Assembly: GCA_035647075.1 (NCBI GenBank) | Contig: DASROF010000249.1 | Coordinates: 1-41,753, forward strand | Length of the DNA stretch: 41,753 nucleotides | From: Gp6-AA40 sp035647075 | GTDB taxonomy: Bacteria > Acidobacteriota > Vicinamibacteria > Vicinamibacterales > UBA2999 | Direction of reading: 5' to 3' | Shown here: positions 23,427-30,665 of the stretch, piece by piece | Layout: every line of letters starts with the position of its first letter | Position numbering within the stretch: the stretch's first letter is position 1 | Translations under genes and position numbers: made by a program | The notes under the pieces: model-generated | Seen by the model: only the letters and a program-made list of their open reading frames with translations | Databases searched by the model: none | What the model was told of the DNA's origin: nothing

Positions 23427-24980
23427 TCACCAATCCGTAGCTTTGTAATCCTTCAAAAACTGTCCCCAGCCATGTACGCCGGTGTTGAACCCGTCGATGA
23501 TCGGATCCACGATCCGCGCGGCGCCGTCGACGATGTCGAGCGGCGGATGGAAGCGCTGCTCAGCCGTCTTGCGCACCGAGATCTCCACGGGATCTTCGTC
23601 CGTTACCCAGCCGGTGTCCACGCTGTTCATGTGGATGCCATCGTGATGGTAGTCGGCGGCCGCCGTGCGCGTCATCATGTTGAGCGCCGCTTTCGCCATG
23701 TTCGTGTGGGGATGCCGGGTCGTCTTGAAATTCCGGTAGAACTGCCCTTCCACCGCGGACACATTGACGATGTGCTTGTCGCGCTCGGGCGTCTTGAGCA
23801 GGAGCGGCTTGAGCCGGGCATTGAGGACGAACGGCGCAACCGCATTGACGAGATGGACTTCCAGCAGCTCCACGGACGACACCTCGGCCAGCAGCAGCCG
23901 CCACGAATTGCGGCCACGCAAGTCGACCTGCTGCAGATCCTGATCGAGCCGGCCCTCCGGAAACAGATCCTTCTGCGCGAGCAGTTCCTCCGGCAGTAGC
24001 GGTAACTGCGAGAGCTGAGCAGCATGCGTCAGGCCCGCGGCGTTCGGCGGTGCCTCAGGCAACATCGAATAGCCGCGCAGCCCTTCGTACGATCCAACGA
24101 GCTTTCGTGCATGCTCGGGCATCGACGCCAGCGCGGCGGTCTCCCCATCCATCATGTGGCGATAGAAATCTGGCGGGCGGCGCACCGTCTGACACGCATT
24201 GTTGACGATGAAGTCGAGACGCGTGCGCGTGGACAGGAGCTCGTGGCAGAACGCTTCGACGCTCGGCGTGTGGCGGAGATCGAGACCGAAGATCTCGAGC
24301 CGATCACCCCAATTCTCGAAGTCGACCTCACGTGCATATCGCTGCGCCGAGTCGCGTGGAAACCGCGTGGTGACGATGACGTGAGCGCCGGCGCGCAGCA
24401 GCTTCAGCGCCGCCTGATATCCGATCTTGACGCGGGCGCCGGTGACGAGCGCCACGCGCCCTCGCAGATCGGCCAGCTCGGTGCGTTTTCGGAAGTTGAA
24501 CGTTGCGCAATCGGGGCAGAGCTGATCGTAGAAATGGTGGATGACGGTGAAGTGCTGCTTGCAGACGTAGCAGTGCTGGGGTTCGGCGGCATTGGCCGGT
24601 TCCGCCAAAGGAAAGAAGCCGGCCGACGGCGGACCCGCCTCGTGAATATCACGGGGCTCAAAAGACTCCGGCGGAAAGACATTCGGTGTGTGAAAGACCG
24701 GCTTGCGGCGAAGCTCGCGGATGCCGGTTTCAAAGCGCGCGCCCTCGGTCTCCTTCACGCGCGCAGCCTTGCGCTGCTTCGCGGTGACCTTGGCCATCCG
24801 GCGGCGCTCGACGCGGTCGGGGTGATAAACGAGTGCCACGGCCTGCAGCAGCCGCGCGCGGTCTTCGTCGGACACGCCTGCGAGTACGGTGCGATCGGCG
24901 GCGATCGACTCGAGCAGTTCGGTCGCGTCGCGCAGCCGTTCGATCAGCAGGCGTCTGTCAACGTCCGTCGGGACAGCCAT
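23427..24980 (-). CDS. Short-chain dehydrogenase with N-terminal zinc-ribbon extension
   Basis: A 517-residue protein. The first ~150 residues are a helical region followed by CYVCKQHFTVIHHFYDQLCP, a CxxC ... CxxC zinc-ribbon-like segment (second pair CPDCA). An SDR Rossmann domain follows: VALVTGARVKIGYQAALKLL is the cofactor motif and FIVNNACQTVRRP the NNAG equivalent. At the catalytic site the usual YxxxK is TNMAK in HPHTNMAKAALNMMTRTAA, so the catalytic tyrosine is replaced by threonine, while the serine region is HIVNVSAVEGQFYRN. It is either catalytically altered or a binding protein. The start at 24980 overlaps the transglycosylase gene by 23 bp. Confidence 0.85.
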   Translation of the reverse strand: MAVPTDVDRRLLIERLRDATELLESIAADRTVLAGVSDEDRARLLQAVALVYHPDRVERRRMAKVTAKQRKAARVKETEGARFETGIRELRRKPVFHTPNVFPPESFEPRDIHEAGPPSAGFFPLAEPANAAEPQHCYVCKQHFTVIHHFYDQLCPDCATFNFRKRTELADLRGRVALVTGARVKIGYQAALKLLRAGAHVIVTTRFPRDSAQRYAREVDFENWGDRLEIFGLDLRHTPSVEAFCHELLSTRTRLDFIVNNACQTVRRPPDFYRHMMDGETAALASMPEHARKLVGSYEGLRGYSMLPEAPPNAAGLTHAAQLSQLPLLPEELLAQKDLFPEGRLDQDLQQVDLRGRNSWRLLLAEVSSVELLEVHLVNAVAPFVLNARLKPLLLKTPERDKHIVNVSAVEGQFYRNFKTTRHPHTNMAKAALNMMTRTAAADYHHDGIHMNSVDTGWVTDEDPVEISVRKTAEQRFHPPLDIVDGAARIVDPIIDGFNTGVHGWGQFLKDYKATDW

Positions 24981-26490
24981 TCCCTGCCAGCGTAACCTGC
25001 GCGGCGTCGGAATCGCATTCCAGCCGCGTGAGGTTCGACTGGACCCGCTGGAGCAGCGCCTGGTCGAAGAGGGTATGAATGTTCTCGTCGGAGCGGAATG
25101 CCTGCAGAATCTCACGCCGCCCGCTCGACTCGGCATCGTCGATGACGAACGCGAGCACCGTGGCCATCACGGTGCCTTCTTCGGACTTGCTCTCCCGGAA
25201 GCGCTTCTCGAACGCGCGCAGCACCGGAACGACAGAGCCATCGTCCCACTGCTCGGGGGTGGCATTGAGGGCAAGAAAGTCGGTCAGTGCCGCCGTGTAC
25301 CTGGCGTTCGGCACACGATGCCAGAACGACACGTCGGGTCCGAATGCGCGGACATATGTCGGTAAGTACAGATCCGCCGCTGCCGGCACCCGCTTCACGA
25401 GCGCGGGGTTGAACCGGCGGATCTCATCCGCGGACAAATGGGTCTGCTTGGTGATCTGCGAGAGTGTCGTCGCGCGCGACAAACGCATCGCAAAGATCGG
25501 CGTTTGCCGCGTGGAGGCGATCAGATTGTGGACCGTCGCCATGTTGCCAAAGACCATTTCCGAATACAGGTACGAACGTGGCCCGTATGTGCGATACAGA
25601 TCGCGGAACCCGTAGAGATCGATGCGCCGGAGATCGCGCGTCAGCTGCGAGCCAAGCAGGTACTGATCACGCGTGGTCGTGCCGCCGAGGCGCTCGCCGT
25701 TGATGAGCACGCGGCCGACATTGACACCACCGCTGTGATGGTCGGACAGCGCGGGAATGAACGAGCCGTACTTGGTGGCCAGCACGCTCAGGTACGCCGC
25801 GCAGTACGGCGCCTGCGTCGTCTGATTGTTCCCCTCGATCACCGCGGGCGCGAGGTGGTTGAGGCGCTTCCAGTTGGCAGGCAGCCACTGACAGAAGCCG
25901 ATCGCGCGCGCCTCGGATCGGCGTGTGCCGCTCAAGCCGGACTCGATCACCGCTTGCGCGAGACCCAGTTCAGCCGGGACGCCGAAGCGCTCATAGATCG
26001 CGCCCCACTCCTCCAGGAAGCTTCCGTATCGCTTCGCATTCGGCAGCAGGAAGTCGCCGCGGGTCGGGTTATGGAGCACCGACCCGACCACGGGTTCAAG
26101 CAACTCGGCGATCCGCGTGCGGCGGTCGTCGAGAGTCGCTGGCAACGGCTGGTCGGTCGGGATGACGGCCGCCAGGGCCGGATCGGTCCAGACGGCCGGA
26201 TCGCTCCAGTCGCCCCTGGTCGGAAACACGGCGAGCAGGCGGCCATCGTTTGACTCGCCGAACACGATCGACCCGTCGGGAATCGTGAAGATCTGCTGCC
26301 AGAACTGATAGCCGGGCCGGTAGTTTTGAAGCGCAGCGATGTCCGCCTCCAGACGCGATTCTGAAGGCGGAACGCCCAAGGCCACAGGCCCAGGCCCGCT
26401 GAAGCCCTGACCGTGGGTTGACTGCCCGGCAGCAAACATCACCGCCGCGCAAACGACACCCGCGAATGCACGAAGCGCCGTCCGTTTCAT
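24958..26490 (-). CDS. Exported lytic transglycosylase with LysM-like region
   Basis: A 510-residue exported protein. A signal peptide (MKRTALRAFAGVVCAAVMFA) precedes an SLT-type lysozyme-like domain with the catalytic glutamate in GLAQAVIESGLSGTRRSE, followed by AIGFCQWLPANWKRLN, which is the usual neighbourhood of MltD/Slt active sites. A later LysM-like segment ITKQTHLSADEIRRFNPALV with VPAAADLYLP binds glycan in relatives. It should cleave peptidoglycan glycan strands. The start at 26490 is chosen because the signal peptide begins there; a longer frame upstream lies over the divergent paralog's promoter. It overlaps the SDR gene by 23 bp. Confidence 0.82.
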   Translation of the reverse strand: MKRTALRAFAGVVCAAVMFAAGQSTHGQGFSGPGPVALGVPPSESRLEADIAALQNYRPGYQFWQQIFTIPDGSIVFGESNDGRLLAVFPTRGDWSDPAVWTDPALAAVIPTDQPLPATLDDRRTRIAELLEPVVGSVLHNPTRGDFLLPNAKRYGSFLEEWGAIYERFGVPAELGLAQAVIESGLSGTRRSEARAIGFCQWLPANWKRLNHLAPAVIEGNNQTTQAPYCAAYLSVLATKYGSFIPALSDHHSGGVNVGRVLINGERLGGTTTRDQYLLGSQLTRDLRRIDLYGFRDLYRTYGPRSYLYSEMVFGNMATVHNLIASTRQTPIFAMRLSRATTLSQITKQTHLSADEIRRFNPALVKRVPAAADLYLPTYVRAFGPDVSFWHRVPNARYTAALTDFLALNATPEQWDDGSVVPVLRAFEKRFRESKSEEGTVMATVLAFVIDDAESSGRREILQAFRSDENIHTLFDQALLQRVQSNLTRLECDSDAAQVTLAGNGCPDGR

Positions 26491-26539
26491 GTGAGAGACA
26501 GTGTACGCCAAGGGATCAAGGGGTGTATCCTTCCGCGCC

Positions 26540-27460
26540 ATGAAGCTCGCGTCCATCGTTGCCACTTCCGCATTGCTTATCGGCACGGCGCTCCTCGTAA
26601 ACACGCTCCGAGCCGAGGATGCCGCCGACACGCGGCTGCGGATGATCGACCTCGGAAAACAGCACACGACCGCAGAATCGCTCTACGCGGCGCTGAAGGA
26701 CCAGGCCCACGGCGGCCGCCGGCTGACGCCGTCGACCGCGCCCGACTGGTCCGGCGTCTACACCCGTGCCCGGGGCGGCATCACCTTCGATCCCGACCAG
26801 CCGCAAGGCGGCCCCCCGACGGCGAAGCTGACGCCGGAATTTCAGACCAGGCTGACCAAGCGCATCGAGGACGCAGACAAGGGCATCGAATGGGATCCGA
26901 TTTCCACCTGCTCGCCGCCCGGTCACCCGCGCTGGCTCACCGAGCCCTTTCTCCGCGACTTCGTCGTCACGCCGGACCAGACGTATCTGATCAACGAGAT
27001 GATGAACGATATCCGCCGCATCTACACGGACGGTCGCGATCACGTGAACAAGGAGGATCGCTATCCGCTGTACAACGGCGACTCCGTGGGTTTCTGGGAC
27101 GGGGACAAGCTGGTGATTCATACGAACCAGCTGCATTCCGGCATCTATCAGCGACGCAATCCCGATTACACCGACCAGGTCGAGACCGTGGAGATCTGGC
27201 ACAAGACCAGTCCCAGGCTGATCGAAGTTGATGTGTGGGTGTACGATCCGCCCGCGCTCGTGGAACCGTGGTACACGAAGCAGTCGTACGCGAAGCTCGA
27301 CGATCAGGGCAAGTCGCTCCGCATCCGCTACTGGCACTGCGGCGAAAACCAGAACAACGCCGTTGTCGAGACCGAAGGCGGCGGCACGCAGTTCAAGGAC
27401 TTTACGTTTGATGGACCGGGATCGGGGAGCCAGGGACCGGGGACCGGAGGCAAACAGTGA
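26540..27460 (+). CDS. Exported GDTLVVET-family paralog, coupled to DUF6152 (copy 3)
   Basis: A 306-residue exported paralog with a signal peptide (MKLASIVATSALLIGTALLV). Landmarks are APDWSGVYTRARGG, first cysteine DPISTCSPPGHPRWL, RRIYTDGRDHVNKEDRYP, GFWDGDKLVIHTNQL (a diverged GDTLVVET), DVWVYDPPALVEPW and second cysteine RYWHCGENQN. It ends in a glycine-rich tail FDGPGSGSQGPGTGGKQ that is translated from a 7-bp tandem array. The stop overlaps the DUF6152 gene start (GTGA) and a GGAGG site serves that gene, so the two proteins are made together. In two other loci of this window the same pair is one fused protein. Confidence 0.82.
   Translation: MKLASIVATSALLIGTALLVNTLRAEDAADTRLRMIDLGKQHTTAESLYAALKDQAHGGRRLTPSTAPDWSGVYTRARGGITFDPDQPQGGPPTAKLTPEFQTRLTKRIEDADKGIEWDPISTCSPPGHPRWLTEPFLRDFVVTPDQTYLINEMMNDIRRIYTDGRDHVNKEDRYPLYNGDSVGFWDGDKLVIHTNQLHSGIYQRRNPDYTDQVETVEIWHKTSPRLIEVDVWVYDPPALVEPWYTKQSYAKLDDQGKSLRIRYWHCGENQNNAVVETEGGGTQFKDFTFDGPGSGSQGPGTGGKQ
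27413..27447. repeat. 7-bp tandem array (5 units) at a C-terminus
   Basis: GGACCGG, GATCGGG, GAGCCAG, GGACCGG, GGACCGG. It encodes the Gly/Pro tail of copy 3 immediately before the DUF6152 start. Confidence 0.75.
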
Positions 27461-27888
27461 GTGCAGTCATGACCAGAATTCTTCGCGACCGTCGATCTCC
27501 TCGTGGCCTTCGTGCTGTCACAGCCACCGCGCTGCTCCTGCTCGCGACCGGCAGCGCGTCAGCGCACCATTCCGCGACGATGTTCGAGCAGACGAAACAG
27601 ATCACGGTCGAGGGTGTCGTGAAGGAGTTTCAGTACACGAACCCGCACTCGTGGCTGCTAGTGGACGTGAAGGACAAGAACGGCAAGGTCACAACGTGGG
27701 GCTTCGAAGCTGAAGGGCCCAGCACGCTGCAGCGCGCCGGGATCCGCCCGAGCGTGTTTCCAGCGGGGACCAAAGTCACGATGACCGGCCGGCCTATGAA
27801 AGATGGAACGCCCGCGGCGATCTGGGTGCTCGCCGTCCGCGACGACGGCAAGAAGTTCGACCCGCGCGCGGGATTCGCGGTGAAGTAG
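27457..27888 (+). CDS. DUF6152 family exported protein, stand-alone
   Basis: A 143-residue exported protein of the DUF6152 family, unknown function. A signal sequence (AVTATALLLLATGSASA) is followed by the mature start HHSATMFEQTKQIT, then VEGVVKEFQYTNPHSWLLVD, VTTWGFEAEGPSTLQRAGI, VTMTGRPMKDGTPAAIWVLA. The conserved NPHSWL motif is also present as NPYVHIL and NPHGWLY in the two fused proteins at 33358 and 34497. The GTG at 27457 is chosen because GGAGG is 6 bp upstream; ATG 27469 is an alternative. A degenerate 9-bp array (CTTCGCGAC, CGTCGATCT, CCTCGTGGC, CTTCGTGCT) lies within the signal-peptide codons 27481-27516. Confidence 0.85.
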   Translation: MSAVMTRILRDRRSPRGLRAVTATALLLLATGSASAHHSATMFEQTKQITVEGVVKEFQYTNPHSWLLVDVKDKNGKVTTWGFEAEGPSTLQRAGIRPSVFPAGTKVTMTGRPMKDGTPAAIWVLAVRDDGKKFDPRAGFAVK

Positions 27889-27924
27889 GGGCTAGAACGG
27901 GCGCGAAGGCTGCAAAAGGTGCGC

Positions 27925-28566
27925 TCACGCGTCCGCGGCGAAACAGCGGCCTCGGGTTCGGAGTTCCTGTGCGGCGACACGAATCAGCAACGAGCGCGCG
28001 TTGAGTGAAGCGACCAGCAGCGGTGCACTCGCCCGGCGTGAGCGCGCTGCGTCAGTCGGCTTTTCCTCGTAGTCGTACCCCTCGGCGGCACACAGCCATC
28101 GATGCGCCGCGAGCAGCATGAGGAGCTCGCGAAACGGACTGGTTGGATTCTTCGTTAGATACTGTTCGGCGAACTGAGCTTCGCGCTCGGGGCAGTCGTG
28201 GTAGCCCTCCCACTCGTAACAGGGCCGAAGGTCGTCCACGTACTTCTGCGCGAGCCGTTCGACGCCGGCTGTGCTCGTTGAAGCCACCAACCGTCGCTCA
28301 TAGTTTTCGCGCGCTGCGTAGACCATTCCCATCAGACCAGGCCGCTTTGCGTCCGCGGGTCGTGGCCGTGGCCGGTAGGCCTGCGCGCGTCTGGCGTGTT
28401 GCTGGAGTAACGAGCGCACATCGGGCGGATACCCCATCGCGTCGGTGAGCAGAAACGCGTGGAACACAACAGCGTCGAGCAGTTGATGACGGGACGCGGT
28501 CACCTGCGCGTGCGGGGACACTGCAACCAGCGTCACAATCGCAAACGCGATCGCCGGCCGTTTCAT
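27925..28566 (-). CDS. Exported protein of unknown function with cysteine pair
   Basis: A 213-residue protein with a signal peptide (MKRPAIAFAIVTLVAVSPHA). The helical mature part includes LLDAVVFHAFLLTDAMGYPP, VYAARENYERRLVAS, DDLRPCYEWEGYHDCPERE, FREL-type helix SPFRELLMLLAAHRWLCAA and LNARSLLIRVAAQELRTRG. Four cysteines (two in the CYEWEGYHDC loop, one in WLCAAEG, one in GRCFAADA) suggest disulfides in the periplasm. No family is recognised. The start ATG at 28566 is preferred over a GTG five codons earlier because it begins the signal peptide. Confidence 0.65.
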   Translation of the reverse strand: MKRPAIAFAIVTLVAVSPHAQVTASRHQLLDAVVFHAFLLTDAMGYPPDVRSLLQQHARRAQAYRPRPRPADAKRPGLMGMVYAARENYERRLVASTSTAGVERLAQKYVDDLRPCYEWEGYHDCPEREAQFAEQYLTKNPTSPFRELLMLLAAHRWLCAAEGYDYEEKPTDAARSRRASAPLLVASLNARSLLIRVAAQELRTRGRCFAADA

Positions 28567-28612
28567 TGTTGTATGTGACACCGGGCGTTGAAATTCGGCC
28601 GCAGCCTCCGCG

Positions 28613-28650
28613 ACACTCAGGACATCCTGCCCGCCGGCCTGAGTGTTTTT
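28613..28650 (+). terminator. Intrinsic terminator-like hairpin
   Basis: ACACTCAGG (28613-28621) and CCTGAGTGT (28638-28646) form a 9-bp stem that is followed by TTTT on the plus strand. It sits just 3' of the DUF2007 gene, which is on the minus strand, so it would have to act without its T-run for that gene, or terminate an unrecognised plus-strand transcript. Confidence 0.5.
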
Positions 28651-28652
28651 AG

Positions 28653-28919
28653 TTATGCATCAGACGACAGGTCAGCGTCGTCGCCGATACGGAACGATCC
28701 GGCGTCTGCGGAATCGAGCAGCGCACGCGCCTGATCCACGTCGGCTTCCTCGACAAGGATTTCGACGGCGCCGAGTCCGTCGACGGTGAGGCCGTGCGTC
28801 TTGCGCAACGCCTCGCCGCGCTCGAATGTGGAAATACCCGCGGCTTCGAGAAACCCGCGAACCTGCTGGGCTTGAAGCTCTCCGCTCGCGACGAAGACGC
28901 GGTGCAAAGGTGCATCCAT
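28653..28919 (-). CDS. DUF2007-type putative signal-transducing protein
   Basis: An 88-residue cytoplasmic protein of the DUF2007 (PII-like fold) group: HRVFVASGELQAQQVRGFLE, AAGISTFERGEALRKTHGL and VEILVEEADVDQARALLDSA match the beta-alpha-beta pattern of the family. Such proteins are annotated as putative signal transducers, without a defined ligand. The start at 28919 is chosen because GAGG lies 6 bp upstream and the protein begins at the first family strand; a longer frame adds residues that do not fit the family. The B-box-like gene lies 20 bp upstream on the same strand. Confidence 0.82.
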   Translation of the reverse strand: MDAPLHRVFVASGELQAQQVRGFLEAAGISTFERGEALRKTHGLTVDGLGAVEILVEEADVDQARALLDSADAGSFRIGDDADLSSDA

Positions 28920-28939
28920 AACAAACCTCGTGTTCGACG

Positions 28940-29494
28940 TTACCGGCAGGTCGGTGGCACCTTCATGAAGTCGAGCCACCGCCGCAGAAACTCGAATGCC
29001 GCGGGATCACAGTGTCGGCCGTCAATGACCGCTGGACCGAACGCGGCACCACCGATCGCGTACTGATAACCGACGGCGACGCCGCCGAACGCCGCAGCAC
29101 CGACGGCGACGCCTCCCAGCGAAAGGCCAACGCCCGCGGCCACACCCCCCAACGCAAGGAGAAGACCCAGCGAGACGCCGCCAGCCGTGATGAGACCGAA
29201 CGAGAGACCGCCGAGTGCGAACACTCCAACCGCGATATTGCCGATCGCGATGACACCCTTCGCAACCCTCGGGCGCATTGTCGCCGGATCGATTCCCGCA
29301 CAGATATGCAGCAGCGGCCACGAGCCGACAGTCACGGCCGAGCGGTACTCGAAACCCATGACGATGCGGTTCTCGCTGCATGTTCGGCAGACGAGCCGTG
29401 GCGCCTCGCGGCCGATGCATTCGCGGCATACGGCCTTCTGACACGATGCGCACAGGCCGACCGCGGGCACACGGTCGTGGACATAGCAGTTCAT
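28940..29494 (-). CDS. B-box-type zinc finger with glycine-rich hydrophobic repeats
   Basis: A 184-residue protein with two unlike halves. Residues 1-45 are a B-box-like zinc binding motif: MNCYVHDRVPAVGLCASCQK then AVCRECIGREAPRLVCRTCS, with the C-H-CxxC-CxxC-CxxC ligands of the family. Residues ~85-165 are an unusual repeat of hydrophobic, Gly-rich triplets such as IAIGNIAVGVFALGG, VSLGLLLALGGVAAG and VAVGAAAFGGVAVG. The spacing (about 6-9 residues per Gly pair) looks like a left-handed beta-helix or a layered membrane segment. Function unknown; zinc-finger plus Gly-repeat proteins of this type are known but unassigned. Confidence 0.8.
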   Translation of the reverse strand: MNCYVHDRVPAVGLCASCQKAVCRECIGREAPRLVCRTCSENRIVMGFEYRSAVTVGSWPLLHICAGIDPATMRPRVAKGVIAIGNIAVGVFALGGLSFGLITAGGVSLGLLLALGGVAAGVGLSLGGVAVGAAAFGGVAVGYQYAIGGAAFGPAVIDGRHCDPAAFEFLRRWLDFMKVPPTCR

Positions 29495-29504
29495 GACAAG
29501 GGCG

Positions 29505-30143
29505 CTACTGGCCAAGCACTCTCGCGCAGACGAGCTCCGACATCTTCTGCGCCAGTGGATCATCCAGACGCGTATCGCAACGCAGGAAAGACCGAATTTC
29601 CTGCGAGCGGCGCATCGTCTCTTCGACGCCTAAAGGGCTATCGCCGGATGGCAGCGCGGGATCCACGCGGAGCGTACCGACGATCTGCGGACCCTTTGCC
29701 TCGTCCACGCCGTCCACCAGAATCACGTTCTGTTCGCGAAGCTCGACCTGCTTCCCCTGAATGGTGGCAAGTTGCGTCTGTGAATCGAACTCGACCTGGA
29801 GCTGCACTTCTCCGCGCCGAATCGTGGAGTGATAACGACGACCGTCTCCCCCTCCTGATGCGCCGTTACCTGAGCCGCGCGCGAACCATCCTGGACTTCC
29901 ACGCCACAACACCAGCATTTGGAGTACGCGGGTACCGTCACTCCCGACACGGGCAACCCACGTAGCCATCGCCACGGGAGACACAACCTGGTCACCTCCC
30001 TGGGTTGAAACGCTCCCGGGCGGACGACGAACCGGACGCGGTGGTGGACCCTGGGCCGCCAGCGTGGAGCTGAGTCCCACCGCGCAGAGCAGCACCATGA
30101 GCGATACGGACGGCATGTCCAGCACGATAGCACCGCGTTTCAT
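29505..30143 (-). CDS. Exported protein of unknown function
   Basis: A 212-residue protein with a probable signal peptide (PSVSLMVLLCAVGLSSTLAA) and a mature part rich in Arg and Pro early on (RPVRRPPGSVSTQGG), a Gly/Ser linker (RGSGNGASGGGDGRRYH), then alternating strands VQLQVEFDSQTQLATI and VILVDGVDEAKGPQIVGTL. Two cysteines flank the end (FLRCDTRL, LVCARVLG). No family recognised. Its ATG overlaps the stop of the VOC gene (ATGA), so the start at 30143 is used; MPSVSL at 30116 is an alternative. Confidence 0.62.
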   Translation of the reverse strand: MKRGAIVLDMPSVSLMVLLCAVGLSSTLAAQGPPPRPVRRPPGSVSTQGGDQVVSPVAMATWVARVGSDGTRVLQMLVLWRGSPGWFARGSGNGASGGGDGRRYHSTIRRGEVQLQVEFDSQTQLATIQGKQVELREQNVILVDGVDEAKGPQIVGTLRVDPALPSGDSPLGVEETMRRSQEIRSFLRCDTRLDDPLAQKMSELVCARVLGQ

Positions 30144-30634
30144 CGCGGCCAGGATTCTATTGCTTTCCGCTGCATCGAATCAGGCCCGAACTGCAGCAAC
30201 TCGACGTTGACGCCGTCAGGCACCTCGACTTCAGCCACGGTTGCCTTCGTCCGTCCGACTCGCGGCTGCGCGACCGGGACGTTTGCCTTCCTCAGCCGTG
30301 CAGACATGGCGTTCATGTCATCGACCTCGAAGCCGACATGAACGAAGCCTGGTGGCCGCTGCGGCGTCGATTCCAGCAGCTCGACGAACGTCTCCCGGTT
30401 GACCTGAAGATACACGGCACGCGGCTGACCAGGCGCATTCGGGATGGCGAACGCCAGACGGTAACCCATCTTCTTCGTGTAGAAGTCGATCGCCTGATCC
30501 ATGTCCGCGACGCTGATGCCCACGTGATTGAGCCTGATCGATGGCCGCTCGGGCGGAGGCAGGCGGGTGACCTCGTAAACAGCGATCGCGCCGGCAACGG
30601 CTGCAACGAAAGCCGCGATGACCTTCCAGTACAT
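30140..30634 (-). CDS. VOC / glyoxalase protein with N-terminal membrane anchor
   Basis: A 164-residue protein: an N-terminal hydrophobic segment (MYWKVIAAFVAAVAGAIAVY) followed by a VOC domain, IRLNHVGISVADMDQAIDFY with a metal-ligand His, TKKMGYRLAF, VYLQVNRETFVELLE with the Glu ligand, FVHVGFEVDDMNAMSARLR and VPDGVNVELLQFG. The anchor makes it an extracytoplasmic or membrane-bound glyoxalase-like enzyme, unlike the soluble one at 2048. The start is set by a strong GGAGG 5 bp before the ATG. It overlaps the next gene by 4 bp. Confidence 0.82.
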   Translation of the reverse strand: MYWKVIAAFVAAVAGAIAVYEVTRLPPPERPSIRLNHVGISVADMDQAIDFYTKKMGYRLAFAIPNAPGQPRAVYLQVNRETFVELLESTPQRPPGFVHVGFEVDDMNAMSARLRKANVPVAQPRVGRTKATVAEVEVPDGVNVELLQFGPDSMQRKAIESWPR

Positions 30635-30646
30635 GACGTCCTCCAC

Positions 30647-30664
30647 GTCCGACTGACGCCGGAC
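30647..30664. repeat. Family A palindrome, copy 5, supplies a stop codon
   Basis: GTCCGACTGACGCCGGAC, diverged at two arm positions, followed by ACTACGA. The TAG of the extended flank (TAGTGTCCGG on minus) is the stop codon of the MetE-like gene. Confidence 0.75.
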
Positions 30665-30665
30665 A

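Noticed and set aside
28653..29494. Adjacent small genes considered as a toxin-antitoxin pair
   Set aside because: One matches DUF2007 and the other a zinc-finger/Gly-repeat protein; neither resembles a toxin or antitoxin, and they do not overlap.
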